Shown here: piece after piece, positions 32,897 to 44,354 of the stretch
Layout of the letters: every line of letters begins with the position of its first letter
Position numbering within the stretch: the stretch's first letter is position 1
Assembly: GCA_003024785.1 (NCBI GenBank)
Contig: PUQB01000252.1
Span: 1-64,000, forward strand
Reading direction: 5' to 3'
From: Selaginella tamariscina
Lineage: Eukaryota; Streptophyta; Lycopodiopsida; Selaginellales; Selaginellaceae
Length of the DNA stretch: 64,000 nucleotides
Program-made: the position numbers and the translations under genes
The notes under the pieces: model-generated
What the model saw: only the letters and a program-made list of their open reading frames with translations
The model's database searches: none
What the model was told of the DNA's origin: nothing

Positions 32897-33559
32897 CTAA
32901 TTAAAAATCTTTGGCTCTTCCAGCCTGTACCAAACCCTCCTGAGTCTCCCCTTCCAAGCATCCAACACTGTCTGTTTGGCTTCTTCATCCTTGAAGACAA
33001 CCTCAATGGACTTAGGAACCCCAGGCTTTAATGGCTCGCTATAGTTGAACCAGTTAACATCGCTGATCTCAACTTCATCAGCAAGTTCCAGAAGCTCGTA
33101 CAGGAAGTAGTCAACATGATCGTCTGCCGGACGCTCGTTACCTTCCTCATCCCTCCACTCTGGCGCTCCCTTCAAATACAGCATGCGTTTTCGCCGCTCC
33201 TGACGTTCCTCTTCCCACTGCTGCTTGGTGAAATCAGGAAGAAAACTCACTGTAATTCCCTTTCTCCGAGCAATGAACTTCATCTCCCGACTGAGAAGCG
33301 CTTCCTTGTCTTCGAGCCTGGAACACTTTAGGACTACCATATTGGTGTTCGGGATGCTGCGAACGAATTTGATTGTACTGTCGTCTATGTCCATCTGCTT
33401 GAAGTACCAGTTCACTGCTCTCTGCAGACTCTCCAGCCGGCGATCTCCATCAATTTCCCTATCAGTCTGCCGTCCCTCCATCACTACGTTCATTGCACGC
33501 CTCTTCCGCTCCATCTCCTCTTGATCCTGCCACTCCAGCGCCACCTCCTCGTGATCCAT
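32897..33559 (-). CDS. Uncharacterised charged protein, LINE ORF1-like
   Basis: An intact, intronless 220-residue frame starting at the ATG at 33559 (MDHEEVALEWQDQEEMERKR). It is very rich in Glu, Arg and Lys and begins with a probable coiled coil. The middle (RRLESLQRAVNWYFKQM, KFVRSIPNTNMVVLKCSRLE, DKEALLSREMKFIARRKGI, FLPDFTKQQWEEERQER) resembles the nucleic-acid-binding ORF1 proteins of plant LINEs or the segment before a LINE endonuclease, but I cannot confirm that and no reverse transcriptase follows. The C-terminal part (VDYFLYELLELADEVEI) is helical. It is one of very few unbroken frames here. It could be a domesticated retroelement gene or a lineage-specific gene. Confidence 0.5.
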   Translation of the reverse strand: MDHEEVALEWQDQEEMERKRRAMNVVMEGRQTDREIDGDRRLESLQRAVNWYFKQMDIDDSTIKFVRSIPNTNMVVLKCSRLEDKEALLSREMKFIARRKGITVSFLPDFTKQQWEEERQERRKRMLYLKGAPEWRDEEGNERPADDHVDYFLYELLELADEVEISDVNWFNYSEPLKPGVPKSIEVVFKDEEAKQTVLDAWKGRLRRVWYRLEEPKIFN

Positions 33560-33949
33560 GATCAAACCTTTTAGGTTGTAGAGGCCCTAATTTGCTTTAT
33601 ATATAGATATCCGACGGCATATATAGAAAACCCAAATCAGACGGTTCGGATGGCTTTTTTTATTTATACTGCAACGTACTTATGACGTCCACTGTGTTAC
33701 ACAACAAGCTTATGCTGGAATATATCGTGTGTGTACTGTGTATAGTGCAAGTCCGTAAAATTGTTTCCAAAGCATGAGTACATATGCATGCTTTCATATA
33801 TATGTTTTAATGGACACACTTAAATTGTGTGTGTGCGTGTGCATGCGTGCACCCATGCGTGCGTGTGTGTAAAATAAGAGCTTGCCGTGTTCTTTGTATT
33901 GAAGCAATCGAAGAAATTATATAGAAAATATTTTCCTTTGTCCAAATAA
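33560..33949. other. Intergenic, TG/CA repeats
   Basis: Promoter side of the minus-strand ORF (TTTATATATAGATA near 33596) and a (GTGC/GTGTG)n tract near 33825-33870. It also holds the 3' flank of the NAPRT gene, whose stop is at 33950-33952. Confidence 0.5.
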
Positions 33950-36480
33950 TTACAACAGCTCCCCAATAGGCACTTCACTCAACCATAACGAGTGAGTTAA
34001 GTCATAAAGCTTTTGACTTACAAGCACCTGATAAGAAAAATCAAATGTTAAACTAAAACACACACGCACACGCACACGCACATGCACCTTATAAGGTGTT
34101 GGACTGTGACTACCACACAAATGCTCTTCCAACTGCTCAGAACAGTATAGCCTAGACTCTTCTAAGGATGGCAACTTCTCTTGCTTAAGACCTGTAATTA
34201 TTTCTTATGTGAATATATCATTTTATTTATCATAATATTAGAATATACCAGATACTCCAGCCCAATAGCATTTGTATAGAGGCTTTACTCTTTGTGGTAT
34301 CACAGATACTCTACCCATCTCGTTAAATGGATCTCCACATAATATGCTTTTTCCAACCTATATTAATACAAATGTTTAATTATTTTGTTAAACTACATAA
34401 TAAACAGTTTACCTTGGGGACCGGTTCATCTTCTGCAGTAAGTACATCCAGTAGGGGCTGGTCTTGTTTACCATAGAGCCTGTAACACTGTTTCTTACAT
34501 GGAATTGTTATCTTAAATTCGTCTGCAGAGATTTTAATCCGTGGTTTCTCATTAATCTCTGCTAGATTGTATACACACCCGAGTGCAGGTTGTGTATAAC
34601 ATGTTACCAGATGAGTCCCTATCGCAAATATATCAATCTCATGCTCCTGTAAAATAATAAAAAAATGCTATCTAATGTATACACATACACACCACGCCAT
34701 GTACCTCTTTGTGTAATGCCTCTAAAATCTCCACAGTTACATTATTACTTGCTATGATAGTCATGTTTCCAAACTCCGGAATACCAAACTCCTTTTCAAT
34801 AATACTAAAGAACTTCCTTGCTTGTCTTGAGAAATATGCCAAGTCCCTGAGTCTATCCTGATACCTCCTGGCTTGTACCTGAGACAAGAACATTAGTAAA
34901 AATTTAAGATAAATATTAATAATATGTTAATATTATACCCAAGGCTCTGGAGAGCTAACGCCACAGCGCAGAAGTTCGGTATACCACTTTGCATCACCTG
35001 TGTTACGAGCGTATGACTTAGTGCACAGGTGTATGTATACCACAATGTGTGTGTATACACATGTATGTATAAGATGCACATACATCATATGTGTCCACCA
35101 GTGCGAAGAACTCTGCAGGAAATGCTAAAGCATAAGAAGAAAATGATGCAAGCTCGCTCTGGTTTGGATCGAAAAATATTACTTTGAGAGCCTCTACTTC
35201 CTGAGGAACGTAAAAAAAACACCAATAGTAGTAATACAGTATTAAAGTTAGTTAAATTATTGTAAACCTGTATTTTAGTTAGCCAGCTTTGAACTAAGAC
35301 GATGAAGTCCTCACATATATCTTTGTTATTTGCGTAAATTAATCTCCTGTTTACAATCTCATCAAGATTCTGTAAAAACGGAAAAACTGTACATATAAAA
35401 ACTAATAATAATAATATCACATATTCATTAATTTGATATTTTCATATTTATTAATAAAATACTAAATAATACTATAGAAATTTTCAAAACGTTAATAAAT
35501 CTTAATAATGTTTTAAAAGGTTAAGTCATATTAATATTATCGATATCACTTCATTATTATTTCATTACTGACCAGAAATGCACTCACAAAAGAGTGTGAG
35601 TGTGTTCCATTACTAACTGGTATGTTGAAGAGTCGTCCAGCTGTGAGATTACTATAGAAGAAAAATTTAGTTAAATTAAAAGAAGTTAAACAAATATTAA
35701 ACTATAATACCTTGTAGCATCAAAACCACCTAGATAAGAATACTTTGAAGCAGTAAGTCCTCCATCTGGTCCCTATGGAGTCATTAGCTTTTACACACAC
35801 ATACGCACACACGCTCACACGTATACACATACGTGAGCACAACGCAAGCCAAACTCAAGAAGTTTTTTAGATTTCCAGCCACTACTCTATGCCTAGCAGC
35901 ATTTGTTGCAACTAGAGAGGCATAATTAACAAGAGTGAGAAATGTTATTTCCAACATCTGCACAACCTGTAATTAAATGAATTAATACGTTATTAATCAA
36001 TATAATTATTAATCCATACCCATAATGGACCTTCAACCCTCATCAACGGTGAGAGGATAAACAATTGATCCTTGTGAATTGCATGTATTATTACATCTGA
36101 ACCGTTGATCTTCTTTAAGCATTCATAAAACTCTTCCTGCAAAGGAAGCGCCAAGGGTTATATATTCATATTGTTTTTAATGTAATTACTCAACATTTGA
36201 AGGCATTATTGTATGAAGATATTTAATTTGATCTTCTCAAACCTGAAAGATGATACAAATCTAATGCATTCATCCAGGCCAGCAAAGACTGTATAGTTCC
36301 CACCAAAAGGAGCTATTCGATGAAATAAATCAAACCTGTTTTATAATTGCGATATTAAGTTAATTATGTGTTAATAACTTGTTCTTACACTGCTAAATCA
36401 AGGTGTTTTCCCGCCTTCCAATAAGCATATGCCATTGAGATATTGTACATTTCAGTAAGAAGCGGATTAATAATCGTCAT
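33950..36480 (-). CDS. NAPRT: Nicotinate phosphoribosyltransferase
   Basis: NAPRT makes nicotinate mononucleotide from nicotinate and PRPP, the first step of NAD salvage; plants use it in the pyridine nucleotide cycle. The start is the ATG at 36480 ([26 protein letters not shown]). Further exons give the expected blocks in order: [135 protein letters not shown] and [11 protein letters not shown]. The last exon ends [13 protein letters not shown] with TAA at 33950-33952. About ten short introns are present, several with CA repeats (34060-34090, 34678-34700, 35030-35085, 35795-35840). The N-terminus is short compared with typical plant enzymes, with no obvious transit peptide. Start codons of this gene and the next are 93 bp apart. 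Confidence 0.88.
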
Positions 36481-36572
36481 TGCTACTTCACAAAAGCCCT
36501 AATCCTTGAGAGGTTGACGTATTTAACCTAGAGTTTAAATGAGAATATTCTGATTGTTTAATTAGGGTTTAA
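36481..36572. promoter_or_regulatory. 92-bp divergent promoter between NAPRT and the rhodanese gene
   Basis: Only 92 bp separate the two start codons. It has AGCCCTAAT near 36498 and ATTAGGGTTTAAATGG directly before the plus-strand ATG, i.e. AAACCCTA-type telo-boxes, one serving each direction. No TATA box is clear. Both genes must share this region. Confidence 0.65.
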
Positions 36573-37375
36573 ATGGCTATGGCTCCTATGCTACTTCCGC
36601 GACACAGGAACAGTTTTATATGCTCCGCTTCAATGCGAGTAAGCATTCTTTAATAGTATATAAGAAATCTTATATTATCTCAATATGAATTCTGAAGGAC
36701 GCAAAGCAATTGGTTCAATCCGGTGCAGTAATCTCCGTGACCCCAAAGCAGGCAGCATTCATGGTATGTACATACGATTACATACAGTCTTGTCTTTGTG
36801 TGCCTTGTACACTATGAGCACGCACACATAGACATAAATACACATGTGATGAATAGCAGGTGTCAAAGACAGGATATAAGTTGTTGGATGTGAGGCCAAT
36901 ATGGGAAAGAGAGAGATGCTACGTAACAGGTTCTCACCATGTTCCACTCTTTGTCGAGGATGAAGATGTTAGTCCCACAACATGCTGAAGAAATGGATTC
37001 ATTTTGGATACATTGGAATGTGGATGGGTCACAAGTTCACCACCGGGAATGAACAGTTTCTTTCCGAGGCATTTGAAGTCGCTGATCAGAACAAGGAGTC
37101 TAAGCTCTTGCTTGCTTGCGGTGAAGGTCTCAGGTGCGTGTGTGTGTGCGTGTGTGTATGTGAGAGAGAGAGAGATAGATTTCGTCACAGGTCGCTATTA
37201 GCGGTTGAGAAGCTGTACAAGGACGGGTATAAACATAGCCTGGTTAGATGGTGGTTTCGGGAATGCCAAAAACACGGACTTTCCCCAAGTTGAGGGATGT
37301 GCAGACCTTCAGTATGCTAGTATTGGTGGCGTGGCACACTACTTCCTACAAATTATACTTCTCTTCCAGAAATAA
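36573..37375 (+). CDS. Plastid rhodanese-like domain protein
   Basis: Exon 1 (MAMAPMLLPRHRNSFICSASMR) looks like a plastid transit peptide. Exon 2 adds DAKQLVQSGAVISVTPKQAAF. Exon 3 has YKLLDVRPIWERERCYVTGS, HVPLFVEDED, KKWIHFGYIGMWMGHKFTTG and KLLLACGEGLR, where the rhodanese active-site Cys sits in LACGEGLR. Exon 4, after a (GT)n(GA)n intron, has LAVEKLYKDGY, then shifted WLDGGFGNAKNTDFPQVEGC and a hydrophobic tail (VAHYFLQIILLFQK, TAA at 37373), a possible membrane anchor. The arrangement matches plant rhodanese-like (STR) proteins of the chloroplast; substrate unknown. Single-base shifts near 36980 (PTT to MLKKW) and 37233 break the frame. Confidence 0.75.
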
Positions 37376-37509
37376 AGCTTTAAAAATGCTTAGATACTAT
37401 CAAAAACTCAAATATTTATTAATACTACAAACGTTTTTAACCATCTACTTTGCTGTGGAGGAAGTCACTCACATTATGAGCCTTGCAACAATGCTGTTCT
37501 TAATGGCAA

Positions 37510-37795
37510 TCAACCTTGGTGAGATCCAACGGGATGTCTTCCCTTGACATACTTGTACACCCACGCAACAGACCGAACACGCCGGTGGAGACGAGGCCAC
37601 CGATTGCAAGGCCGGCCACGATCGCCAGGGGAACCGAATCGGGCTGAAGAATAAGAGCACTGGGGAGGATATGATTAACAGGAGAGTGGCGCAGCCTAGT
37701 AAAGTTGCTCCCGCTATGAGAGCCGCCGCCACGCTAAGCACGCGCTTGCGATCTGGAGACCGCTCCTTCATGCATGCCATGCGAGGATCCACCAT
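37510..37795 (-). CDS. Oleosin, copy A (one-base frameshift)
   Basis: Oleosins coat oil bodies with a hairpin of two hydrophobic arms and a proline knot. The start is the ATG at 37795 (MVDPRMACMKERSPDRKR). The hydrophobic arm VAAALIAGATLLGCATLLLI leads to SSPVLLFFSPI, the first part of the P-x5-S-P-x3-P knot. A one-base loss relative to copy B (ATTCGGTT for ATTCTGGTT, near 37630) shifts the frame; the shifted frame continues LAIVAGLAIGGLVSTGVF and VYKYVKGRHPVGSHQG, stop at 37510. The length of about 95 residues suggests a very short oleosin with minimal tails, as in algae and non-seed plants. A TATA-like element on the minus strand lies near 37875. Confidence 0.75.
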
Positions 37796-38121
37796 ACTGA
37801 ATACGAAGAGAACGATGTGAAAAAAGCCAAGATACAAAACTAGAAGATGGAAAATGTAGGGCTCCCTGTATACTTTTTATACAGGGTTTCATTCCGCATG
37901 GAAGGGACACCTGGACTGACACCTCAGCTGATGATTCTTTGGTAACGATACACCATAATACGGTGCGTGCGTGAAGAAATTCGGAATCTTAGAAACTGAA
38001 TATTCTCCCATTCGTACATATTATTTTTGTCACACACTGCCAGGTGTCCCTTCCATGATGATGAAACCCTGTATAAAAAGTATCCAGAGAGCCCTACATT
38101 CTCACAGATATATTTATCAAC

Positions 38122-38441
38122 ATGGCAAGCAGCACTGATCAAGTGGATCCTCGCTGGCGATGCACCACATGAAGGAGCGTTCTCCAGATCGCAAGCGTTT
38201 CTTCGCGTGGCGGCGGTTCTCATAGCGGGAGCAACTTTACTAGGCGGCGCCACTCTCCTGTTAATCATATCCTCCCAGTGCTCTTATTCTTCAGCCCGAT
38301 TCTGGTTCCCCTGGCGATCGTGGCCGGCCTTGCAATCGGTGGCCTTGTCTCCACCGGCGTGTTCGTGTCTTCCGTTGCGTGGTGTACAAGTATGTCAAGG
38401 GAAGGCATCCTGTAGGATCTCACCAGGTTGATGCTGTTTAA
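38122..38441 (+). CDS. Oleosin, copy B (several frameshifts)
   Basis: The start is ATG 38122 (MASSTDQVDPRW). Copy B is open across the end of the proline knot (CCGATTCTGGTTCCC) where copy A is broken, but lacks a C in the run at about 38272 (CCTCCCAGTG for CCTCCCCAGTG) and has further shifts near 38150 and 38203. Recognisable parts are FLRVAAVLIAGATLLGG, LLLIISS, LAIVAGLAIGGLVSTG and VYKYVKGRHPVGSHQVDAV, stop TAA at 38439. TATAAAAAG lies at about 38073, 50 bp upstream. The two copies break at different sites, so neither break is ancestral. Confidence 0.7.
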
Positions 38442-38714
38442 GAACCGCATCGTTGGCAAGGCTCATAATGTGAGTGACTTCCTCCACAGCAAAGTAGATG
38501 GCAAAAACATTTTTGCAGTATTTAAACATTGGAGTCTTTTGATACCCCTCTCTCACGCACGCACGCACGCACGCACGCACACACACTAATCAGATTTTGT
38601 AATTAAGCAAATAAACATTATCTTCAATGATACAAATTGCTGATTTTCTACAAATGCCACGATAGAGGCAGGCAGTGAGAAGATAATGGAGCTAATTTCT
38701 TTACCATTGAGACC

Positions 38715-39242
38715 ATGGCAATCCTGTCCAACAAATCCCTTAGAAATGAATTCCAGCCGGGAACAGAAAATCCACAAAGCTTTTGTATATATTTCGAGCC
38801 CAGCAACGAGATTAAGAGGAAGAAAGTGGTTGTGGTGGGTGCTGGCTGGGCTGGTTTAGGTGCTGCTCACCACTTGACCAAACAAGTAATGTATATATCA
38901 CACACACGCACGCACGCACGCACACGTTTGATTTGTATATATAACAGGATTTGATGTTACAATTGTTGAAGCTGGAGCTCAGCCAGGAGGATTGGTAGCT
39001 GGATGGAATACTGCAACTGGACGCTCGGTGGAGGTCGGAATTCATGGTAACCCATAGATATATTTAATCAATCACTAAACAATGATTAATTATTCTTCAC
39101 TTCAGGTTTTTGGTATCCTTACAAGAATATATTTAAACTGGTTGATGAACTTGGTGTCCAGCCATTTACAAATGGACTCGGTCTTCACAGTACTCTCCCT
39201 ATGGACTTGAGGTATGCTTATGTAGACTACATAATACGATAA

Positions 39243-39283
<41 letters not shown>

Positions 39284-39302
39284 TATAATATATATATATA
39301 TA

Positions 39303-39352
<50 letters not shown>

Positions 39353-41294
39353 CTTTTCTCTGCAGGTGGAATCTCCAATCTTTCAGACCCTCCCCCGTTT
39401 GCCAAGCCCACTGGGCACACTCGTCTACACACAGGTCTTTACATAAACTGAGGTAGATTGGTTCTTAGTCTACACACATGCACACACACACACACACGCA
39501 AATATATCTATACATGACAAGTATGTTTGACAGTTTTTCAGGCTTCCACTTTGGGATCGCTTAACTGCACTTCCCCTCATGTACGCAGGTATTGTAAATT
39601 ATATTTATTCTTTTCGCTTTGTAATTAAACGCTATACATACAGTTGTCGATTTTGACAATAGTGATAATGCATGGAGGCGATATGATACCAGTAAGTACA
39701 TTACATACATATATATATATATATATTTATATATATATGCATATTAAATGCATTGATATATATATGTATTTATTATTTTGTAGTAACTGCTCGTGAGTTA
39801 TTCAGAAATTATGGCTGCTCTGAAAGACTTTATAGAGATGCATTTAATCCAATGCTTCTTGTTGGGCTGTTTGCACCTGGGAACAATGCAGTGCATCTGC
39901 TGCACTTGGAATGTTATATTACTTCATACTTGCTCATCAGGTGTGTGCGCGTGTGTGTATGTGTGTATACTACACACACTGCAGTTATGTGTGTATAAAA
40001 CACACACACACGTGACATGTGCAGGCAGACTTTGACGTTGTATGGTGTCGTGGAACTGTCGGAGATCAAATATTCAAGCCATGGCTACAACGACTCAAAT
40101 CCAATGGCTGTCGTTTCTTAAGCGGGAAAAGGGTGACGGATCTCACCGTTAATGAATCCACCGGTGAAATCCGTGCCGTCCGATGCGGAAATGAGATCTT
40201 TTCTGCTGATGCTGTCGTTTTTGCTGTTGGGGTCACTGCTATGCAACGCATTGTCTCTTCAAGGTTGATATTATACATATTTAATTTATTATTGAATTAT
40301 ATATATCGAATTATTAATAAAAATCATGCATTTTTGTTTTTAGCTATGTGCTGCAGTCTAGTGAAGAGTTTCTAAACATACAGAACCTTGGTGCTATAGA
40401 CGTTCTCGGAGTGCGGTTATGGCTTGACCGTAAGGTGAAACCATTAAACCACACACACACACACACACACTGGATGTGGTGGCATTTGCATTTTGCAGAT
40501 TAAAATCAAGCATCCAAGTAATGCATGCTTTGCTTTGATGAGACCACAGGATGGACATTCTTTGATCTTAATGCTTTGCACGACGAATATGCAAATGAGG
40601 AAGGGACTGTTGTTGAAGCTGATTTTGTAAGTTCACACACACACACACACACACAACAGAGAGATGGTTTGAGGTTGATGTTAACTATGGAGTTTATTAG
40701 TATCATGCAAACCAGTTTCTACCATTAAGTGACGACCAAATTGTGAAGAAAGTGATGAGTTATTTAGAGAAGTGATACCGGAGTTTGGTTATGCACAAGT
40801 TTTGGATCAAGCTGTTGTGAGATTCCCAAAGGTCACACACTTCTCTCCAGGCAAGTATATAGGGGCGTATAGAAATTAGTTTTATTTATTTATTTATTTA
40901 TTTCAGGCTCATATAAACATATGATGCGTGGGCATACAAGCTTTCCAAATCTGTTCATGGCTGGGGACTGGATTATCAACCGCCATGGGTCCTGGTCTCA
41001 AGTAACTCTCTCTCTTCCTCTCTCTGTGTGTGTGTTGTGTTGTGTGTGTGTGTGTGTGTCTGTGTCTGTGTCTGTGTGATAATAGCTAATGTATTACACA
41101 TCTATCTACACACACAAAGACACACACACAACATAGCTAGCAAATTTAATGTATTATATGATTCATACGTATTGTATTATATGTTTCACAAGATATACAT
41201 AGATAATTATTCATTATATATTCTAAAGACCAAATCCATATGTATATCATATCTGCAATGAATCCATGTATTAATGCGGCTGTTCTGACCACTC

Positions 41295-41336
<42 letters not shown>

Positions 41337-41514
41337 ATAAACGCAGGAGAAAGCATATGTGACGGGTTTAGAAGCTGCAAACAACGTGATTAATTATTTT
41401 AAACAAGGAGAGACGGCCAGGATTATTCCTGTCGAACAAGACGAGCCTCACGTTTCTGAATTACGTGGCATTAATACACAGCTCAAGGAACAATTCAATG
41501 TACGGTCTTGGTAA
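38715..41514 (+). CDS. FAD-dependent carotenoid-desaturase-like amine oxidoreductase
   Basis: Family of phytoene and zeta-carotene desaturases and related plastid FAD oxidoreductases; substrate here unknown. The start ATG 38715 gives MAILSNKSLRNEFQPG, then the dinucleotide-binding motif KKVVVVGAGWAGLGAAHHL. Later exons give FDVTIVEAGAQPGGLVAGW, VEVGIHGFWYPYKNIF, VESPIFQTLPRLPSPLGTL, VVDFDNSDNAWRRYD, ARELFRNYGCSERLYRDAFN, LAHQADFDVVWCRGTVGDQI, GWTFFDLNALHDEY and EADFYHANQFLPL. The C-terminal FAD block is FPNLFMAGDWI followed by EKAYVTGLEAANNVI. More than ten introns, many CA/TA/GA microsatellites (39247-39352, 41037-41075, 41301-41335). One-base losses near 39882 (APGEQC motif) and 40533 break the frame. 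TAA at 41512. Confidence 0.8.
39247..39356. repeat. Intronic (AC)n(TA)n(GA)n compound microsatellite
   Basis: About 19 AC units, a short TATATA block and about 24 GA units fill most of an intron between the LPMDLR exon and the VESPIFQ exon of the carotenoid-desaturase-like gene. The acceptor CTCTGCAG follows directly. Confidence 0.85.
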
Positions 41515-41567
41515 CTGTACGGTCTCTGCTTTTAATGTACGGTCTTTGCTTCAGGGCCTAACTGTAC
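41500..41567. promoter_or_regulatory. Cluster of four TGTACGGT motifs at a gene junction
   Basis: TGTACGGT occurs at about 41499, 41516, 41538 and 41564. The first lies in the last codons of the desaturase-like gene; the rest lie in the space before the apyrase gene. The core GTAC, read as ACCGTACA on the minus strand, resembles SBP-domain sites such as copper-response elements. A regulatory role is inference; tandem duplication of a short word is the alternative. Confidence 0.35.
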
Positions 41568-41692
41568 GGTGCATGTGTTGACCGATTCGAACCCTAGATC
41601 TTTGTATGCCAGGGGTTAGGGCAGACGGGGAGCGTCTTCTTCAGCTCGCATTGCTTGATTTTGGGCGCTTTCATCGTTCTCTCACCTAGGTC

Positions 41693-41860
41693 TGTGTCAT
41701 TCATCAATTTCTCACTTAGATTCTCAAGATTGATCGATTTGGGAGCGGAAAATCTCCTAGATCACAGATTGATCTGTGTCATTCATCAATTACTCACTTA
41801 GATTCACAAAAAACTCTCGATTTTGAGCGGAAAATCTCCTAGATCACAGATTGCTCTTGT
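41693..41860. repeat. Tandem duplication upstream of the apyrase gene
   Basis: A unit of about 82 bp (TGTGTCATTCATCAATT...TCACTTAGATTC...GCGGAAAATCTCCTAGATCACAGATTG) occurs twice in tandem, with small indels in the second. It lies in the probable 5' UTR or first intron of the apyrase gene. Confidence 0.8.
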
Positions 41861-41890
41861 TTAGAGCTGGTGGTCAAGGTTAGGTGCAGC

Positions 41891-44354
41891 TGGAGGCCCC
41901 GGAAGCTACCGCATTGACCTTCTCTCCATCCAGGAGTGGTGTCCGACACAGACAGGGCACGACTCCGGACTCTTTATCGGACAGCGAGGAGGAATTCGAG
42001 GAGAAGATGAGGCGCCCTCGCATGAGAGCACCAAGGAGAAATTCATGAAGTACAGGGGGATTTGATCCTCATCTTGGTTCCTGTCGGCTTGATTCTTGCC
42101 ATAATGCTGCTCATGCCCAGGACACCGTTCGATTTCTCCGTGACTGGTGTGACAGATCCGTTTGATCGTGAAGCATTTGGTAGCCGAGCAGCTATGTTGT
42201 GATCTTCGATGCTGGAGTTCGGGGTAGAGTTCATGTGTTCAGATTCAACACGGATTTGGAGCTTCTTCCCATGGGAGAAGAACTTGAGTTCTTCAGCCAG
42301 GGTAACATATACACTATATATATGTAGACGCTTGTTCTCTGTATGTGTATACACACATAGCTATCCGTTTTAGTAATTTTTTCCCTATAGCATAACAAGG
42401 GATTGAGTGCGTATGCATCTGATCCTAAGCAAGCTGCGGAATCCTTACGGCCTTTGCTAGACCTTACTTTGAAGGAGGTGCCAGAAAGTCTCCGTTCAAA
42501 AACTCCTGTAAAGCTTGGGGTATGTGTATGTCCACTTTTAACACACACACACACACACACACCGTGTGTGTGTGTGTGAGTGTTATAAGTTCAGCAGTGT
42601 AGTCACATATCCGCAATTATGTTTAACCTGATAAGACTAACTGTCACTTTCAGGCTACAGCAGGACTAAGGACATTGCCTGATGGTAAGGCGGATGAGAT
42701 ACTGCAAGAGGTATGGATTTTGTTTAAATGCTTATTTTGTTGGTCATTTCATTGAAAGTAAATTACATGTGTGTGTACGTGTGTGTGTGTGTGGTATTTG
42801 CATGTAGATATAATACATAGCTTTTGATTACAGGTTCGTAATCTGTTGGCTGAAAGCGGATTTAGGTTTGAACCATCATGGGTTAGCATATTGAGCGGAA
42901 CAGATGAAGGATCATTTCAATGGGTAAGCTCTCCTGAATCATGCGTGTGGAGAGAACAAAAATATCTAATATGCATGTTAAATTGTTCAGATTACCACAA
43001 ACTATTTGCTTGTCTTTTGGGAAAGGATTACTCTCAAACAGTTGGAATTGTCGACCTTGGAGTGGCTCTGTTCAAATGGCTTATGCAATCTCAGAGGAAG
43101 ATGCAGCAAAAGCTCCACTAGCAGAATCTGGAGAAGATGCATATATAAAGCCTTTGAATCTCTTAGGAAGAACATATCAAGTATATGTTCACAGGTACGT
43201 TTCACATGTGTGTACATATGCATATGCTGAGTTTATGTTTATTGTGTATAGTTACTTGCATTTTGGTCTGTTAGCAGCTCGAGCTGAGGTTCTGAAGCTT
43301 GTGAAGAACGACCCTGGTTGTCCTTGTGTTACCTCTCCCTTCGAAGGTATGTACACACACAACTGTGACTAACCAATTGAGTTAGACACACCTGTTACGT
43401 GTATTATGAATGAGGTTTTTTGTCAACAGGTCAGTACAAGTATGGAGAGGAGACTTTAGATGCTGTTGCTCTTAAGGAAGGTGCTGATGCAGAGAAATGT
43501 ACTGATCTCTTTGTAGAAGCACTTGAAGTGAATAAAACTTGCAACTATCTCAAGTGCACATTCAGTGGCATCTGGAATGGTGGTGGTGGTGCTGGACAGA
43601 GCAAGCTATTTGTGGCATCGTTTTTCTTTGACCGAGCTGCACAGGTGCGTGTGTATTAGAGAGAGAGTAAATACAGCAAATTATACGGTAATTAATGATT
43701 CTTCCTACAGGTTGGGATTATTAAGGACCCTGATGTAAGAGAAGCAGTTGTCAAGCCAAAGGACTACAAGAAGGCTGCTAAATCAGTTTGTTCAACAAAC
43801 TATAACGACATCGCAAAGAAGTTCCCACGGGTGGACAAACTGGACTACCCCTACATCTGCATGGACCTCGTTTATCAATACACACTTTAGTCACAGGATT
43901 TGGTAAGTCAGCTAACATATAGTTACATATACTGTATATATGCATACCTACAAACACACGTGTGTGTGCGTGCGCGTTTGTGTGTTATAATATACATAGA
44001 GCATGGCAAGTATATTTATAGCATATACTTATATGTATAAAACATGTCATGTATCTTTATCTATGTTCATACATCCTAGTGAGAATAACGTAGAATACGA
44101 GATCATTTATATAATAAACAAAATGCTGTATATGTACGTACAAACAATTGTATATGTATGTATATATGCAACATTGTAGAGAGAAAACGCTAAGGCTGTC
44201 TTGCTTTGTAGGGATTGATCAGGACCAGAAACTAACACTGGTGAAAAGAATAAAGTACAAAGGGCATGAAGTGGAAGCGGCATGGCCACTTGGCAGTGCA
44301 ATAGAGGTTGTTTCTGGGCCAAGCCCTCCGACGACGCATTTGGTGTCGCACTGA
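41891..44354 (+). CDS. Apyrase (GDA1/CD39 family nucleoside phosphatase)
   Basis: Hydrolyses nucleoside tri- and diphosphates, usually in the secretory pathway or outside the cell. A cytosolic Ser/Glu-rich N-terminus ([16 protein letters not shown]) precedes one membrane segment ([18 protein letters not shown]). Apyrase conserved regions follow in order: VIFDAG with RVHVFRF (ACR1), [14 protein letters not shown] (ACR2), [12 protein letters not shown] (ACR3), GIVDLG followed by VQMAYA (ACR4), and [15 protein letters not shown] (ACR5); the C-terminus is [19 protein letters not shown]1 reads DAGVRGR rather than DAGSSGSR, probably through local indels. One-base gaps near 42015, 42057 and 42205, plus small ones in later exons, break the frame. 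No clear initiator ATG before [11 protein letters not shown] (41891, after an AG acceptor), so the true start exon may lie upstream. Stop TGA at 44352. Confidence 0.82.

Larger units (their letters stand above)
37430..38535. repeat. Large inverted repeat carrying two head-to-head oleosin copies
   Basis: The left arm (about 37430-37925) and right arm (about 38030-38535) are inverted copies of about 490 bp around a central region of about 100 bp. Arms include the 5' flank (CCCTGTATA(A)AAAGTAT; AGGTGTCCCTTCCAT), the oleosin coding part and the 3' flank (CTCATAATGTGAGTGACTTC, near 37470 inverted and 38460). Identity is high but with many small indels. Confidence 0.85.
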
